Part shown: positions 53,131 through 64,000 of the stretch, in pieces | Layout: each line of letters opens with the position of its first letter | Numbering within the stretch: position 1 is the stretch's first letter | Source: Ambrosia x helenae | Lineage: Eukaryota; Streptophyta; Magnoliopsida; Asterales; Asteraceae | DNA: 64,000 bases | Direction: 5' to 3' | NCBI GenBank assembly: GCA_030844895.1 | Contig: CM061231.1 | Coordinates: forward strand, 90,678,706 to 90,742,705 | Translations under genes and position numbers: made by a program | The notes under the pieces: generated by a model | What the model saw: only the letters and a program-made list of their open reading frames with translations | The model's database searches: none | What the model was told of the DNA's origin: nothing

Positions 53131-53710
53131 TGTGACACCCGCCAAATTACCAGGTCAAGATCCGTACACACTCTCACCATTTTGATATTTTCAGTTATGC
53201 ATTATACATTGTACAGTAGATATGTCTCCCCGACTCTAACAAAGCCCAAGATAGTTTCAAAAATCCTTTGCATTTTCCATTTACGCATGCAACACCCGAA
53301 CAATTCTAAAATAATTGACAATGACAAACAAGTCAATCACATGCTCAACAGAGAGCGACTGAATGCCATATTATTACGTACAACAAAACAAGATTACACA
53401 TGACAAAGTCTAAATTGGAAACTATTCAATTCCATGCAAACCCGAACATTTATAAGACATTTTGTGAATGTTCAACACATAAAATCACAGAACTTCACCA
53501 TTCATTAATCTTATTCTAAAAAAATATGTAACATAAGTTAATACACAAGTCCAACATATGTTTGAATGAAAATTAACACATGACATTTTATGGGAATAAC
53601 GCCATGTTATTATCATCCAACAATCCACACATGTGACATTCAGGATCTAACTCGACACCATGAGCCAATGGATTTCAACAAAACTATTGTATGAACATAC
53701 AAACAATCGG

Positions 53711-53752
<42 letters not shown>

Positions 53753-55399
53753 ATGTATACACACAAGCATATATATGTGATTGTGATTAAACCTCAAGCA
53801 ATATTATATAACCCCAACCATTCGGTACACACATGCACACACATAGACAAGTAAGTATTAATCAAATACCAAGACCATATGAATGTGTTTATATATATGC
53901 GATACATATACAAGTGTGTGTGAATGATGGAATCAAACAAACTAGATACATACACATCTATGTATATACACAGCCACACACACACACTTATATGCTTTGA
54001 TTTGGGCATCACAAACAAGACATATTATACATACACACTCCATACATACATATGCATGGATACACGCAGATACACCTCAATGTTCTTATCCAAACACCCA
54101 CACAAACCTAAGCTTTATCCAAACAAAGGGCCTTGCACATCACACACCATAATCCTATACATTTTGACCTTTCCTTTTGGTCTTGCTTGTTCCCTAGGAT
54201 CGACTATGGAATCGCCCTACATGCACACAAAACACTAAGTTAACTTCTTAGATGAAAAGGGAAAGAAACTTTATCCACACCACAACCTAAAATGGTTGAC
54301 AATCCTAAACTAAAAAACCAATCAACCACCTCAACTCCTCTCCCTAATCGTGTATATAACCGGCCCCAACATGATCACACATCATATAACACATCAACTC
54401 ACCCAAAGACACTCCTTCATTCCTTGTTCCCTTCGGCCAAGACCCAAAACAGGTCCATTAGACATTGTTCACGATCGTTACCCATCGACCAATCCACAGC
54501 CGAGTGAAAACGAAGGTGTGGAGGATAGACTCAATCTCGATCTATTTTCTTGTTCTAATCGGTTTACACACTTGGTTAGTCCACTTGTACGTTATTCATT
54601 CAAATATCATTGATACCAATCAAACCATGTTCACCCAGTTACTTTTTAAACTCGCACACACCATATTCGTGATCACATAGTGTTAATAATCGACCAAGAC
54701 ACTCAGGAATGATAACAAACACATATATGTATACACGTATATACATTCAAACATAGAGTGCATACAAACGCATGAAAGCATGAATGTGGACACCTACATA
54801 CTCGTACACACGCCATGAGTATGTGTGTGCGTGCTTAGAACCAAACAAAGGCCACAAAAGTCATTTTTGGAACTTAAAATGTAACATATATGGAATGGCG
54901 ATTTTGAAAACATATGTTAGAAACCGAGAAACATACGTTAAATGAGCTTTAACACAAGACTTTTGGAAAAACATGTGTTAATAACCAAGGTATATGTGTT
55001 AACAAGGGTAAAACATGAGTAAATGACATTTTTACACAATAAAGGCCTAAAACATATGTTAATATGCCATATTTGGTACAAATAATTCACATACACATCA
55101 TGTGGTAACATATAGAAAACCAAGACACCGGTTTTGCCACAAATGGTTAATCATAGTCACAAATAATGACAAAAACGATTTTTTCCAACACATACAGTGA
55201 GTGACATATATGGACAGCTATACAAAAACACACATTCCATAAACGTACAAGTCGGGTGAACAATTGCATGGTAAATAGTACAACACATAGACTTAAGTTG
55301 TCTTTATTAGATCTAGGGCACTTTTGTTCAGACAATTTCATACCAGATTCAGTCAGTCTTTATCATTCAGACAATAGGTGAGTTCTCACGACCCCATTA
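53131..55399. repeat. LTR-like or other TE-derived sequence, unresolved
   Basis: Starts with TGTGACACCCGCC, a typical LTR terminal sequence, but I cannot find a matching second LTR, PBS or PPT. Contains a (TA)n run (53712-53744) followed by (TG)n, and numerous ACACAC/TATATG simple motifs. CAATAGGTGAGTTCTCACG near its end is LTR-like in plus orientation and continues across the next element at 62767. No coding sequence. Confidence 0.4.
53712..53756. repeat. (TA)n(TG)n microsatellite
   Basis: About 16 TA units then TGTGTGTGTATG. Confidence 0.9.
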
Positions 55400-55603
55400 G
55401 AACGATCAAGAATCCAAGATATTTATTCTGTTTTTTTTTATAGGGATTAGTTTTTATTATCAAGAGGGGGACAAGTTCTATAGGTTGGGGAGAACATAAT
55501 AATAGTATATAGATTATCAAAAATGATAAAAAGATATTTATTAAACATTATTAGATAATTCGAATCGAATCTCGAGGACGAGATTCCAATAGGTTGGGGA
55601 GAA
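55400..55603 (+). repeat. Extra copy of the internal 3' end plus PPT
   Basis: Nearly identical to 60281-60483. It ends CCAATAGGTTGGGGAGAA, the PPT, followed by the LTR, so here a PPT precedes a 5' LTR, which a simple element never has. Confidence 0.85.
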
Positions 55604-57838
55604 TGTAACACCCCTTTGTTAAGTACCCAAAATTATATATATAATCTATGATTAATTAACATAATTATCTAATATTATAGCTAAGGTAATCCGGCCCAAT
55701 GGAATTGGCCCAATATATCGAGTCCACCCGATAATAGAAGACCAAAACATATTAGCCTATAACAATTGGACTCTAGTTGTAAAAGCCCAATACCCCTTCA
55801 GCCCATTTAACATCTCGGGCCACCAAGTCCATCCGACCCATGACCCACCATGCCTTGTTCTTCTTCTTCTGCCTAAGTGTTACGTAGCCCCTTTCTTGCA
55901 TTTCATTAAATGCAGATGCATGTATCCTCACTGCTTGCTTCCTACGCACATACATGCATGTTATATGGACACTCATGTAGAAGCTTATCAACATGCACAT
56001 GATTCTTCCTTATCTACTTTCATAACACTCCATCTACCTATGGAAACCACCTGTCCAAACCTTAGCTTCATCATCATTATCTAATCATTACATTCATTCA
56101 CCTAGTATTATCTAGAGCTTTATCCTCATCTTATCATTCCTAAGATTCATGCATCTATTTCTATATATTATACCAACAAATGATGCATCTCATTCATATA
56201 TACCCAGCCACATATCCTAGCCTATATCTCACGCACACACACCTGTGCAAGACTTCTTCTTCACTCAATCCATTCCCCTCTGCCTAAGATCTCATACCTA
56301 CATATTATAACACACGCAGCCATCTCCATCTAAACACTCCATGACCATATTCATACCATCTATCCATCCCTACATCTAATATAAATACACATTCACTATA
56401 CAACATCGATCCAAATGAACAATAATAATAACCTGTAACAAACAAATAAGAAAGAGAGAGAGAGACTTACGTAGAGACAGAGAGAGATTACGAGTGAGAG
56501 GGAGGAAGGATGACCGGAACTGGTCATCTTCTCCGGTCCTTCTCCGACACCAGCAAACACCCACCTTCGACTAACCATCCCTTCGGTTCAGGTTATCATC
56601 GGCAACCAACAACAACAATATGAACCCGTCGATCACCTTCTTGTTCCGGTTATGTAACCTTCGACCTATAACCACCAGTCGACTCCTCCTGTTCCAACCT
56701 CTCTGAACTGAGACCTAGTATACTCGGTTAGTGTATCCGATTCTGTTCACGGGCATCCATCATCTTCCCCGGCTGTAACCTCCTTGACAACCAATACAAC
56801 CACCACCGGTTCTATTTATCTTCCTCAAGCCTCGAACATATCCCAACAAGATCAGACCCGTTTCTGTTATCGAGCCTGTCGCCATAAGATTTGGAATCTG
56901 GTTACGATAGTTCGTCCGGGTTTGAACCCGTTCACACAGTCAAACACCCGAGAGTGTTTAAAGGTTAGGATACATAAAGTTTATTGTTATTATTATTATT
57001 ATTATAAACGTGAAACGTGTGGGACGATAATATTAACCCGACAATCTTAAACCGAATAGCATTGATAAACCAACTTATATTTTATACAAGAATATAAAAG
57101 TATTAAAGAATAATAGTACATGATTGTCCCCCAAAGTTATCACGTGCATAAGCATTGCACGCGCTAATGGTTATAAAACATATTAGGTACAATATTTGGA
57201 GAATATACCGTTAAGAAATAGACCACAGAATCCAGAAGAATATAATAGAGGTGAGTACATGACCCTTCCCCTTTTTATTTATAAAGCTTTTGGGCTGATT
57301 ACATGCTTGTCCAGTCGTTATCAAAGTATATTATATGGTTTATATTATAAAAGTGTTATCGAGTTGTTAATAGAATATCATCGAATCATGATCATGTTAT
57401 ATAATAGAATTCGGTCGAATAGAAATCACGTAGAATGGATCCATTCTGTATTATGGGAATATATTTTTCTAAACCAAGTAGAGGTTTGGAACCACAATAA
57501 GCATTTGTATGGTGCTCCATCGATAATATATTCCACCTTAGAATGACCGAACCATATAGAAAGAGTTGCATGATTGTTAAACTTTTTGAGTTATTATTAT
57601 CAGTATGTCTAAATCTTGGCATGTCTCACTAGTATGAAAATACTAACATACTTTTAAGCATGTGGTCAGGTATTTATAGAAGATTATTAAAGAGAAAGAT
57701 GACAAATAGAAGATCTGGATACAAAGAGGATGCTATGGCTACATTTTATGTATTTCATTAGTATTGAAATTCAGTTTAATGTAATCATTACAATTAAACC
57801 TGTTAATGCTAATCCGCTGCGCCACCTGGGTCGTTACA
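55604..57838 (+). repeat. 5' LTR of the LARD-like element
   Basis: 2235 bp, starts TGTAACACCCCTTTG and ends GGGTCGTTACA. TATA box TATAAATAC at 56380-56388. Contains a short (ATT)n run at about 56983-57004. Confidence 0.88.
56380..56388 (+). promoter_or_regulatory. Putative TATA box in LARD-like 5' LTR
   Basis: TATAAATAC; the same sequence occurs in the 3' LTR near 61278. Best TATA match in the LTR. Confidence 0.5.
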
Positions 57839-57840
57839 GG

Positions 57841-57853
57841 TGGTATCAGAGCA
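57841..57853 (+). other. Primer-binding site of the LARD-like element
   Basis: TGGTATCAGAGCAG, initiator tRNA-Met type, two bases after the LTR. Confidence 0.88.
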
Positions 57854-60280
57854 GCAGGTTTAATTAATAGAAATCCTCTTCTGACCCAAGATCAACCAAA
57901 AATATTTTAAAAAGAAATCTATGATAATAGAAATTATAAGAAAGTACAGAAAAATTATCAAGGAAATTACTAGAATAATATTGTGAGGTAAATTGACAAT
58001 TTTTGTGGCCAGAAAATTGTTAGTTTACAGGCACGATTGATTTCTAGAAAATTCTTTGGTAAATACCAAAATATAAGAAATACAAGAAATATGAATTATC
58101 TATATACAAGAATTTTATGGAGTATAAATAAGTTATTAAAAAAGTATTCCTTACATCCCCCGTATCAGTTAAAAAGATATAAGAAGCAACATGTTAATGA
58201 TAAGAATACAATATATCAGGATTATAAGTTTCATATCTTATCACATGAAAAACTATCAAATCTTTTATATTTACTCCAATGATAAGAAAATCAAAGATAG
58301 TAGCCTTCCTCAAAAAAAAAAAAAAAAATTCTTGTTCAAGACATAATTAGAAGAATATATCCGATTATTAAAGAAAATTTATAAATCTGTACAACTATTG
58401 TACTCCCACTTGAGCATTCCTATGATCAAGTTTCTAAATAGATATTATTCCTCCGACAAAATTCGTTCTATCTGCCGCTTATACGAATTCCCTTCTGATG
58501 AAAACCAAGTAAACATAAATATATTCTATAAGAATATACCATTTCGTATAACCTATCATTTGAAACCATTCATATAAATATTTTCACGAATATATCCGGA
58601 AATATTATTCTATAATTCCTTTTAAACTTCGTTCTATCCGCCTTGCAAGATCATTTCTTGAATCTAGGAAACCATTTTCAACTCAGAAATCTTATAAGAA
58701 GTCGATAAAAGAATATTAGAATCCAACCCGTATTATCAAGAAAATAATATCAGTGTCATCTCGATCTGAACGAATCAACAGAAGTAAGATTAAAGCTTAT
58801 ATTAAATCAAAACATTTTAAAGATATTTTCATCTCATCCGAAACAAATTTTAAAGTTTAAAAGTCCAGCTCATTAGACTTAAAGTTTCACATGAAGACTT
58901 CCTTGTATTACAATTCGAAACCCGATCAGTATACAATCACTATATAATCACGTTCCTTTCCAAAAGTTTTGGGATCACTAGTATGACAAGACACGTGCAA
59001 TTTGGAAGGGTGAGCGCCTGTATCCTGAGTTCTCTGTCTAAGGTTGGCATTTCGTATAAATCCTAATCAACCGCGGGACCCGTATGCCTACCTGGGAACT
59101 CTTGGGATGAGCATTCACTTATAGGCTAAAGCATGTCTCTCACAAGTCACTAGAAATCCTATAATACTTTGGATATTCAAAAATTTCCGTTGGAAATATT
59201 CCCGATCACTTTTCTTTTCTAGATTAAAGTTTAACATTCTCTCGTTGAATATTCAGTTCGAAGTCACATCTAAAAACATCTCCGATATAAAAATCTATCA
59301 CCTCGACTTTATTCTCAGTAAAACTCTCATCATCTAGTTTGGTTCCTCAAAGTTTGAAACCCGATTCTAAACAAATCTATAGACGATATGTTCATATTAT
59401 ATATCAACGCTTCGGTTATCAGACTATTATCAATCATTACTTTAGAATCCTAGAAACTACCCCCACCCGAATATTTATTACAGCTCGAAAGTATCTATAG
59501 CTCGCTGCTCCTGAAAATATTTGTTTATACTTATCAAACTCGAATAAGCCGATAGATTATAGAAAACAAATCTTATGATCTAAGGTTATAATATTTCTAC
59601 GATTTTATATGCCTACGACAATCTGATAAGTGACTATCCGGTGGTTATTTTCAGAATACATAATAAAAGAAATTTATCTAATAGAAATTTGAAAGAAAAT
59701 CCAAGATATCTTATATTATTGCAAACAAACCAAGGATAAATAAATTATCATCGGGATTATATTAGATACGTATCAAGAATATTAACTTGGTGTATACCGA
59801 GCCATCGTTATATAATGAAAGAATGGTTAAGATACCACCATTAGAAAATCCATAAGAATAATTAGTATAGGCAGAAGATTGGCCAAGAATAATTTATCAT
59901 AAGAAATATAATTCGTATAGATAGGTAAACTATATATATTAGATGAGTATGAATATCATTATTTAAGAGAAATAATAGGGTATGGGATATCATACCACCA
60001 CAAGAAGGTTATAATAAGAATTGATGTAACCAAAGGATTGGCTGAAGATAAATAATAGTATTAGAAACGATAGAAAGTAACTTAGTTTTATAAGCCTGAG
60101 TTATATAATCATTAAAGAAAGGTTAGAAAAATGATAGTATCACGATCTATAGAGTTTTATGATAAGACTCACAATGGCCAAAGGATTGGCCAATGACAAA
60201 GAAATATTATAGAAAACACCCAGAAGTAAGACACCGTTTAGTCTTCATATCTTGATTATATAAGCAAACAGGAAAGGATT
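57854..60280 (+). other. Non-coding internal region of the LARD-like element
   Basis: No ORF above about 80 codons and no trace of gag, RT or integrase. Only the block at 58991-59138 resembles another element. An A run lies at about 58312-58328. Confidence 0.75.
58991..59138 (+). repeat. Conserved non-coding block shared with the gag-only element (copy 2)
   Basis: Starts ACACGTGCAATTTGGAAGGG and ends ATAGGCTAAAGCATGTCT, aligning with 32013-32158 (minus) along its full length with scattered substitutions. It is the only part of this internal region that I could match elsewhere in the window. Confidence 0.7.
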
Positions 60281-60470
60281 AGAAAGATCAAGAATCCAAG
60301 ATATTTATTATGTTTTTTTATAGGGATTAGTTTTTATTATCAAGAGGGGGACAAGTTCTATAGGTTGGGGAGAACATAATAATAGTATATAGATTATCAA
60401 AAATGATAAAAAGACATTTATTAAACATTATTAGATAATTCGAATCGAATCTCGAGGACGAGATTCCAAT

Positions 60471-60483
60471 AGGTTGGGGAGAA
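60471..60483 (+). other. Polypurine tract of the LARD-like element
   Basis: AGGTTGGGGAGAA directly before the 3' LTR. Confidence 0.85.
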
Positions 60484-61875
60484 TGTAACACCCCTTTGTT
60501 AAGTACCCAAAATTATATATATAATCTATGATTAATTAACATAATTATCTAATATTATAGCTAAGGTAATCCGGCCCAATGGAATTGGCCCAATATATCG
60601 AGTCCACCCGATAATAGAAGACCAAAACATATTAGCCTATAACAATTGGACTCTAGTTGTAAAAGCCCAATACCCCTTCAGCCCATTTAACATCTCGGGC
60701 CACCAAGTCCATCCGACCCATGACCCACCATGCCTTGTTCTTCTTCTTCTGCCTAAGTGTTACGTAGCCCCTTTCTTGCATTTCATTAAATGCAGATGAA
60801 TGTATCCTCACTGCTTGCTTCCTACGCACATACATGCATATTATATGGACACTCATGTAGAAGCTTATCAACATGCACATGACTCTTCCTTATCTACTTT
60901 CATAACACTCCATCTACCTATGGAAACCACCTGTCCAAACCTTAGCTTCATCATCATTATCTAATCATTACATTCATTCACCTAGTATTATATAGAGCTT
61001 TATCCTCATCTTATCATTCCTAAGATTCATGCATCTATTTCTATATATTATACCAACAAATGATGCATCTCATTCATATATACCCAGCCACATATCCTAG
61101 CCTATATCTCACGCACACACACCTGTGCAAGACTTCTTCTTCACTCAATCCATTCCCCTCTGCCTAAGATCTCATACCTACATATTATAACACACGCAGC
61201 CATCTCCATCTAAACACTCCATGTCCATATTCATACCATCTATCCATCCCACCATCTATCCATCCCTACATCTAATATAAATACACATTCACTATACAAC
61301 ATCGATCCAAATGAACAATAATTATAACCTGTAACAAACAAATAAGAAAGAGAGAGAGAGAATTACGTAGAGACAGAGAGAGATTACGAGTGAGAGGGAG
61401 GAAGGATGACCGGAACTAGTCATCTTCTCCGGTCCTTCTCCGACACCAGCAAACACCCACCTTCGACTAACCATCCCTTCGGTTCAGGTTATCATCGGCA
61501 ACCAGCAACAACAATATGAACCCGTCGATCACCTTCTTGTTCCGGTTATATAACCTTCGACCAATAACTACCAGTCGACTCCTCCTGTTCCAACCTCTCT
61601 GAACTGAGACCCAGTATACTCGGTTCGTGTATCCGATTCTGTTCACCGGGCATCCATCATGTTCCCCGGCTGTAACCTCCTTGACAACCAATACAACCAC
61701 CACCGGTTCTATTTATCTTCCTCAAGTCTCGAACATATCCCAACAAGATCAGACCCGCTTCTGTTATCGAGCCTGTCGCCATAAGATTTGGAATCTGGTT
61801 ACGATAGTTCGTCCGGTTTGAACCCGTTCACACAGTCAAACACCCGAGAGTGTTTAAAGGTTAGGATGTATAAAG

Positions 61876-61929
<54 letters not shown>

Positions 61930-62761
61930 AACGTGAAACGTGTGGGACGATAATATTAACCCGACAATCTTAAACCGAATAGCATTGATAAACCAACTTA
62001 TATTTTATACAAGAATATAAAAGTATTAAAGAATAATAGTACATGATTGTCCCCCACAGTTATCACGTGCATAAGCATTGCACGCGCTAATGGTTATAAA
62101 ACATATTAGGTACAATATTTGGAGAATATACCGTTAAGAAATAGACCACAGAATCAAGAAGAATATAATAGAGGTGAGTACATGACCCTTCCCCTTTTTA
62201 TTTATAAAGCTTTTGGACTGATTACATGCTTGTCCAGTCGTTATCAAAGTATTTTATATGGTTTATATTATAAATGTGTTATCGAGTTGTTAATAGAATA
62301 TCATCGAATCATGATCATGTTATATAATAGAATTCGGTCAAATAGAAATCACGTAGAATGGATCCATTCGGTATTATGGGAATATATTTTTCTAAACCAA
62401 GTAGAGGTTTGGAACCACAATAAGCATTTGTATGGTGCTCCATCGATAATATATTCCACCTTAGAATGACCGAACCATATAGAAAGAGTTGCATGTTTGT
62501 TAAACTTTTTGAGTTATTATTATCAGTATGTCTAAATCTTGGCATGTCTCACTAGTATGAAAATACTAACGTACTTTTAAGCATGTGGTCAGGTATTTAT
62601 AGAAGATTATTAAAGAGAAAGATGACAAATATAAGATCTGGATAAGAAGAGGATGCTATGGCTACATTTTATGTATTTCATTAGTATTGAAATTCAGTTT
62701 AATGTAATCATTACAATTAAACCTGTTAATGCTAATCCGCTGCGCCACCTGGGTCGTTACA
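60484..62761 (+). repeat. 3' LTR of the LARD-like element
   Basis: 2278 bp. It differs from the 5' LTR by scattered substitutions, a duplicated CCATCTATCCATCC (about 61237-61268) and a longer (ATT)n run (about 61879-61927). Confidence 0.88.
61879..61927. repeat. (ATT)n microsatellite expanded in one LTR
   Basis: About 16 ATT units, against about 7 at the same place in the 5' LTR. The difference must have arisen after insertion. Confidence 0.9.
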
Positions 62762-62766
62762 CCATT

Positions 62767-63130
62767 TTTACTGTTTTCATGCTTTTGGAGGGAAAACATG
62801 CGCACAAGTTCAATTAAATTCTTTACTATCATATGAACATGAGACAACAAGGTTCAAAGTACTCATAAGCCCTCGTGTCATACATATTACTGTAACCATT
62901 AACTATGGACTTAGCCATGAAACACCGGGATAGATCTATTGGGTTGACACCCCTGCTCTTAGTTAGTCGCTCTAACCGGATTACAAATATCAAAAGAGTG
63001 CTTATATTTCACAATTTATTCATTATCTTTAGTGTATAATGGGTGAGGCATTGTGGCAACCGGAAAATTTTTCTTCTCTTTCGTCTCTTCCTTTTTGGGC
63101 CTTGGGCAATTTTCGGGACGAAAATTCTTT
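62767..63130 (+). other. Non-coding 3' internal region of the right-edge LTR element
   Basis: AT-rich, ending with GGGACGAAAATTCTTTCAAC, the typical phrase before a Gypsy PPT. Its left part appears contiguous with 55394 and leftward before the LARD-like element inserted. No ORF. Confidence 0.5.
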
Positions 63131-63144
63131 CAACAGGGGGATGA
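63131..63144 (+). other. Polypurine tract of the right-edge element
   Basis: CAACAGGGGGATGA directly before TGTGACACCC. Confidence 0.8.
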
Positions 63145-64000
63145 TGTGACACCCGGCAAACTCAGGTTAGTAACGTTGACTAAACTAGTAAGTCTACCTT
63201 AGCGAGTCATGCATATTACGTTCTTAACGGGGTCAGTCGAGTCGGTATGATGATTCTGGGAATCATCGGGAGTCGTTACGATGATCCGCGGGGTCATCGG
63301 GAGTCGGTCCATAACCGTGTGTACAAGGATTGGTGATTCGTGGAATCGCCGGGTTTAATGCACACACGAGTCTCGAGTCCCGGGAATTGGTGAACGGATG
63401 TAAACGTGTTAGTTATCATGCATTATATGTTTGGAATCATTATGTGACTTATCGGTATGTGAATACGTGTTTATATGTGTTAAAATAGCGTTTAACGCGC
63501 CGAAAACCCAGCTTGGTGGGTTTCAGGCGATTAGGATCTGGAAAAGGGCCTAATCGCCTATATATAGGCGAGTAGGAGGATGATAGCAGGCGATTGGGAC
63601 CTAATCGCCTGATGTAGCATGCGATTAGGCCCCCAATCGCATGACATGATCTGCTAATCGCCTATACTGCAGAGTCCGGGTCAAAACACCTATAAATAGA
63701 ACCCTTAACTCCCCAAACACCTCTAGAACAACCCTAGCTGATCCCAAGCCACCCACACACCTTGAAACACCTCTGGAACTCATTTTGCTACAAAAATCAC
63801 CATCTCCAAGCCTACACACCTTTCTTTAACAAAATCCAAGGTGTGTTCTTCATCCCTAACCTTTGTAAAGTTGTTATTTTGGTTCCCCAAAGGTCCAGAC
63901 CTTGTTTTACTAAGTTTGTGTCTTTAAAAACCTTTCAAAAGAGTTCTAAACCAAGTCTACACCTTAATGCTTGTTATATGTGAAGTTTACATGCATATGT
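63145..64000 (+). repeat. 3' LTR (start) of a plus-strand Gypsy-type element, cut by window edge
   Basis: Begins TGTGACACCCGGC after the PPT. It contains a cluster of AGGCGATTAGG/TAATCGCC inverted motifs (63525-63665), the TATA box CTATAAATAG at about 63691-63700, and a leader after that. The LTR continues beyond the window. Confidence 0.78.
63525..63700 (+). promoter_or_regulatory. U3 motif cluster and TATA box
   Basis: The decamer AGGCGATTAG or its complement occurs about eight times, often as closely spaced inverted pairs, just upstream of CTATAAATAG. One copy pair flanks CCTATATATAGG, a second palindrome. This is consistent with a promoter-proximal array of transcription-factor sites. 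Confidence 0.6.

Larger units (their letters stand above)
55400..62761 (+). mobile_element. Non-coding LTR retrotransposon (LARD-like) with supernumerary internal fragment
   Basis: Two LTRs (55604-57838 and 60484-62761) enclose a 2.6-kb internal region with PBS but no gag or pol. In front of the 5' LTR lies a 204-bp copy (55400-55603) of the internal sequence that precedes the 3' LTR (60281-60483), including its PPT. Flanking 5-mers CCATT at 55395-55399 and 62762-62766 match, so this odd left border is the edge of the insert. The layout suggests a tandem (three-LTR) element whose first LTR and most of the first internal region were deleted. Movement would need proteins from another element. 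Confidence 0.8.

Noticed and set aside
55773..56000. 75-aa minus ORF in the LARD-like LTR, repeated at 60653-60880
   Set aside because: Its repetition follows from the LTR pair; no motif and antisense to the promoter.
1..64000. CRISPR array, operon, prokaryotic or viral genome
   Set aside because: Introns, LTR elements, CACTA, Helitron and LINE signatures are all plant nuclear; no regularly spaced repeat array was seen.

Overview
The window is plant nuclear DNA, almost certainly a eudicot; the style of its LTR termini and of the ORF downstream of the Copia pol suggests Asteraceae, which is an inference and not proven. I find no intact host gene. The 64 kb is a nest of transposable elements whose borders can mostly be set from matching target-site duplications (TSDs), LTR pairs, primer-binding sites (PBS) and polypurine tracts (PPT).

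Layout. (1) 1-2978: 5' LTR and leader of a minus-strand retrotransposon leaving the window on the left. (2) 3812-21967: a CACTA DNA transposon (TSD TTA) carrying fragments of two host genes, an F-box-like start and a piece of a 2-phosphoglycerate-kinase-like P-loop protein. Inside it, 5218-19733 is a complete minus-strand Ty3/Gypsy chromovirus (TSD TTGAT, two 3872-bp LTRs) with gag-pol, chromodomain and an extra 458-aa ORF upstream of gag. (3) 21971-23799, 34883-35032 and the LTR pieces 35033-35821 and 51027-52894 look like the 3' end of an older plus-strand LTR element that hosts further insertions. (4) 23800-34877: a minus-strand gag-only LTR element (TSD CTTAC). Its 3' LTR contains a Helitron (25973-30145) carrying an adenylate-kinase exon and a 5'-truncated LINE (16-bp TSD). 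(5) 35822-51026: a young plus-strand 15.2-kb Ty1/Copia element of probable Sirevirus type; its 516-bp LTRs differ at one base by eye. It has a 1344-aa Gag ORF, a Pol ORF in another frame, and a long extra ORF downstream of Pol. (6) 52895-55399: unresolved TE-like sequence. (7) 55400-62761: a non-coding plus-strand LTR element with a supernumerary internal fragment in front of its 5' LTR. (8) 62767-64000: 3' end and LTR start of another plus-strand LTR element.

Most interesting system: the Copia element appears to make Gag and Gag-Pol by optional splicing. A consensus donor (AAG/GTAAGT, 40859) and acceptor (GTGCAG/G, 41027) flank the gag stop, and removing these 169 nt joins gag to pol exactly in phase. 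A second acceptor touches the ATG of the downstream ORF at 46865 and is also in phase with that donor. Other points of interest are the extra ORFs (458 aa before gag in the chromovirus; about 1.2 kaa after pol in the Copia), a roughly 147-bp non-coding block shared by two different LTR elements, U3 regions rich in palindromes and iterated motifs, and three captured host-gene fragments in DNA transposons.
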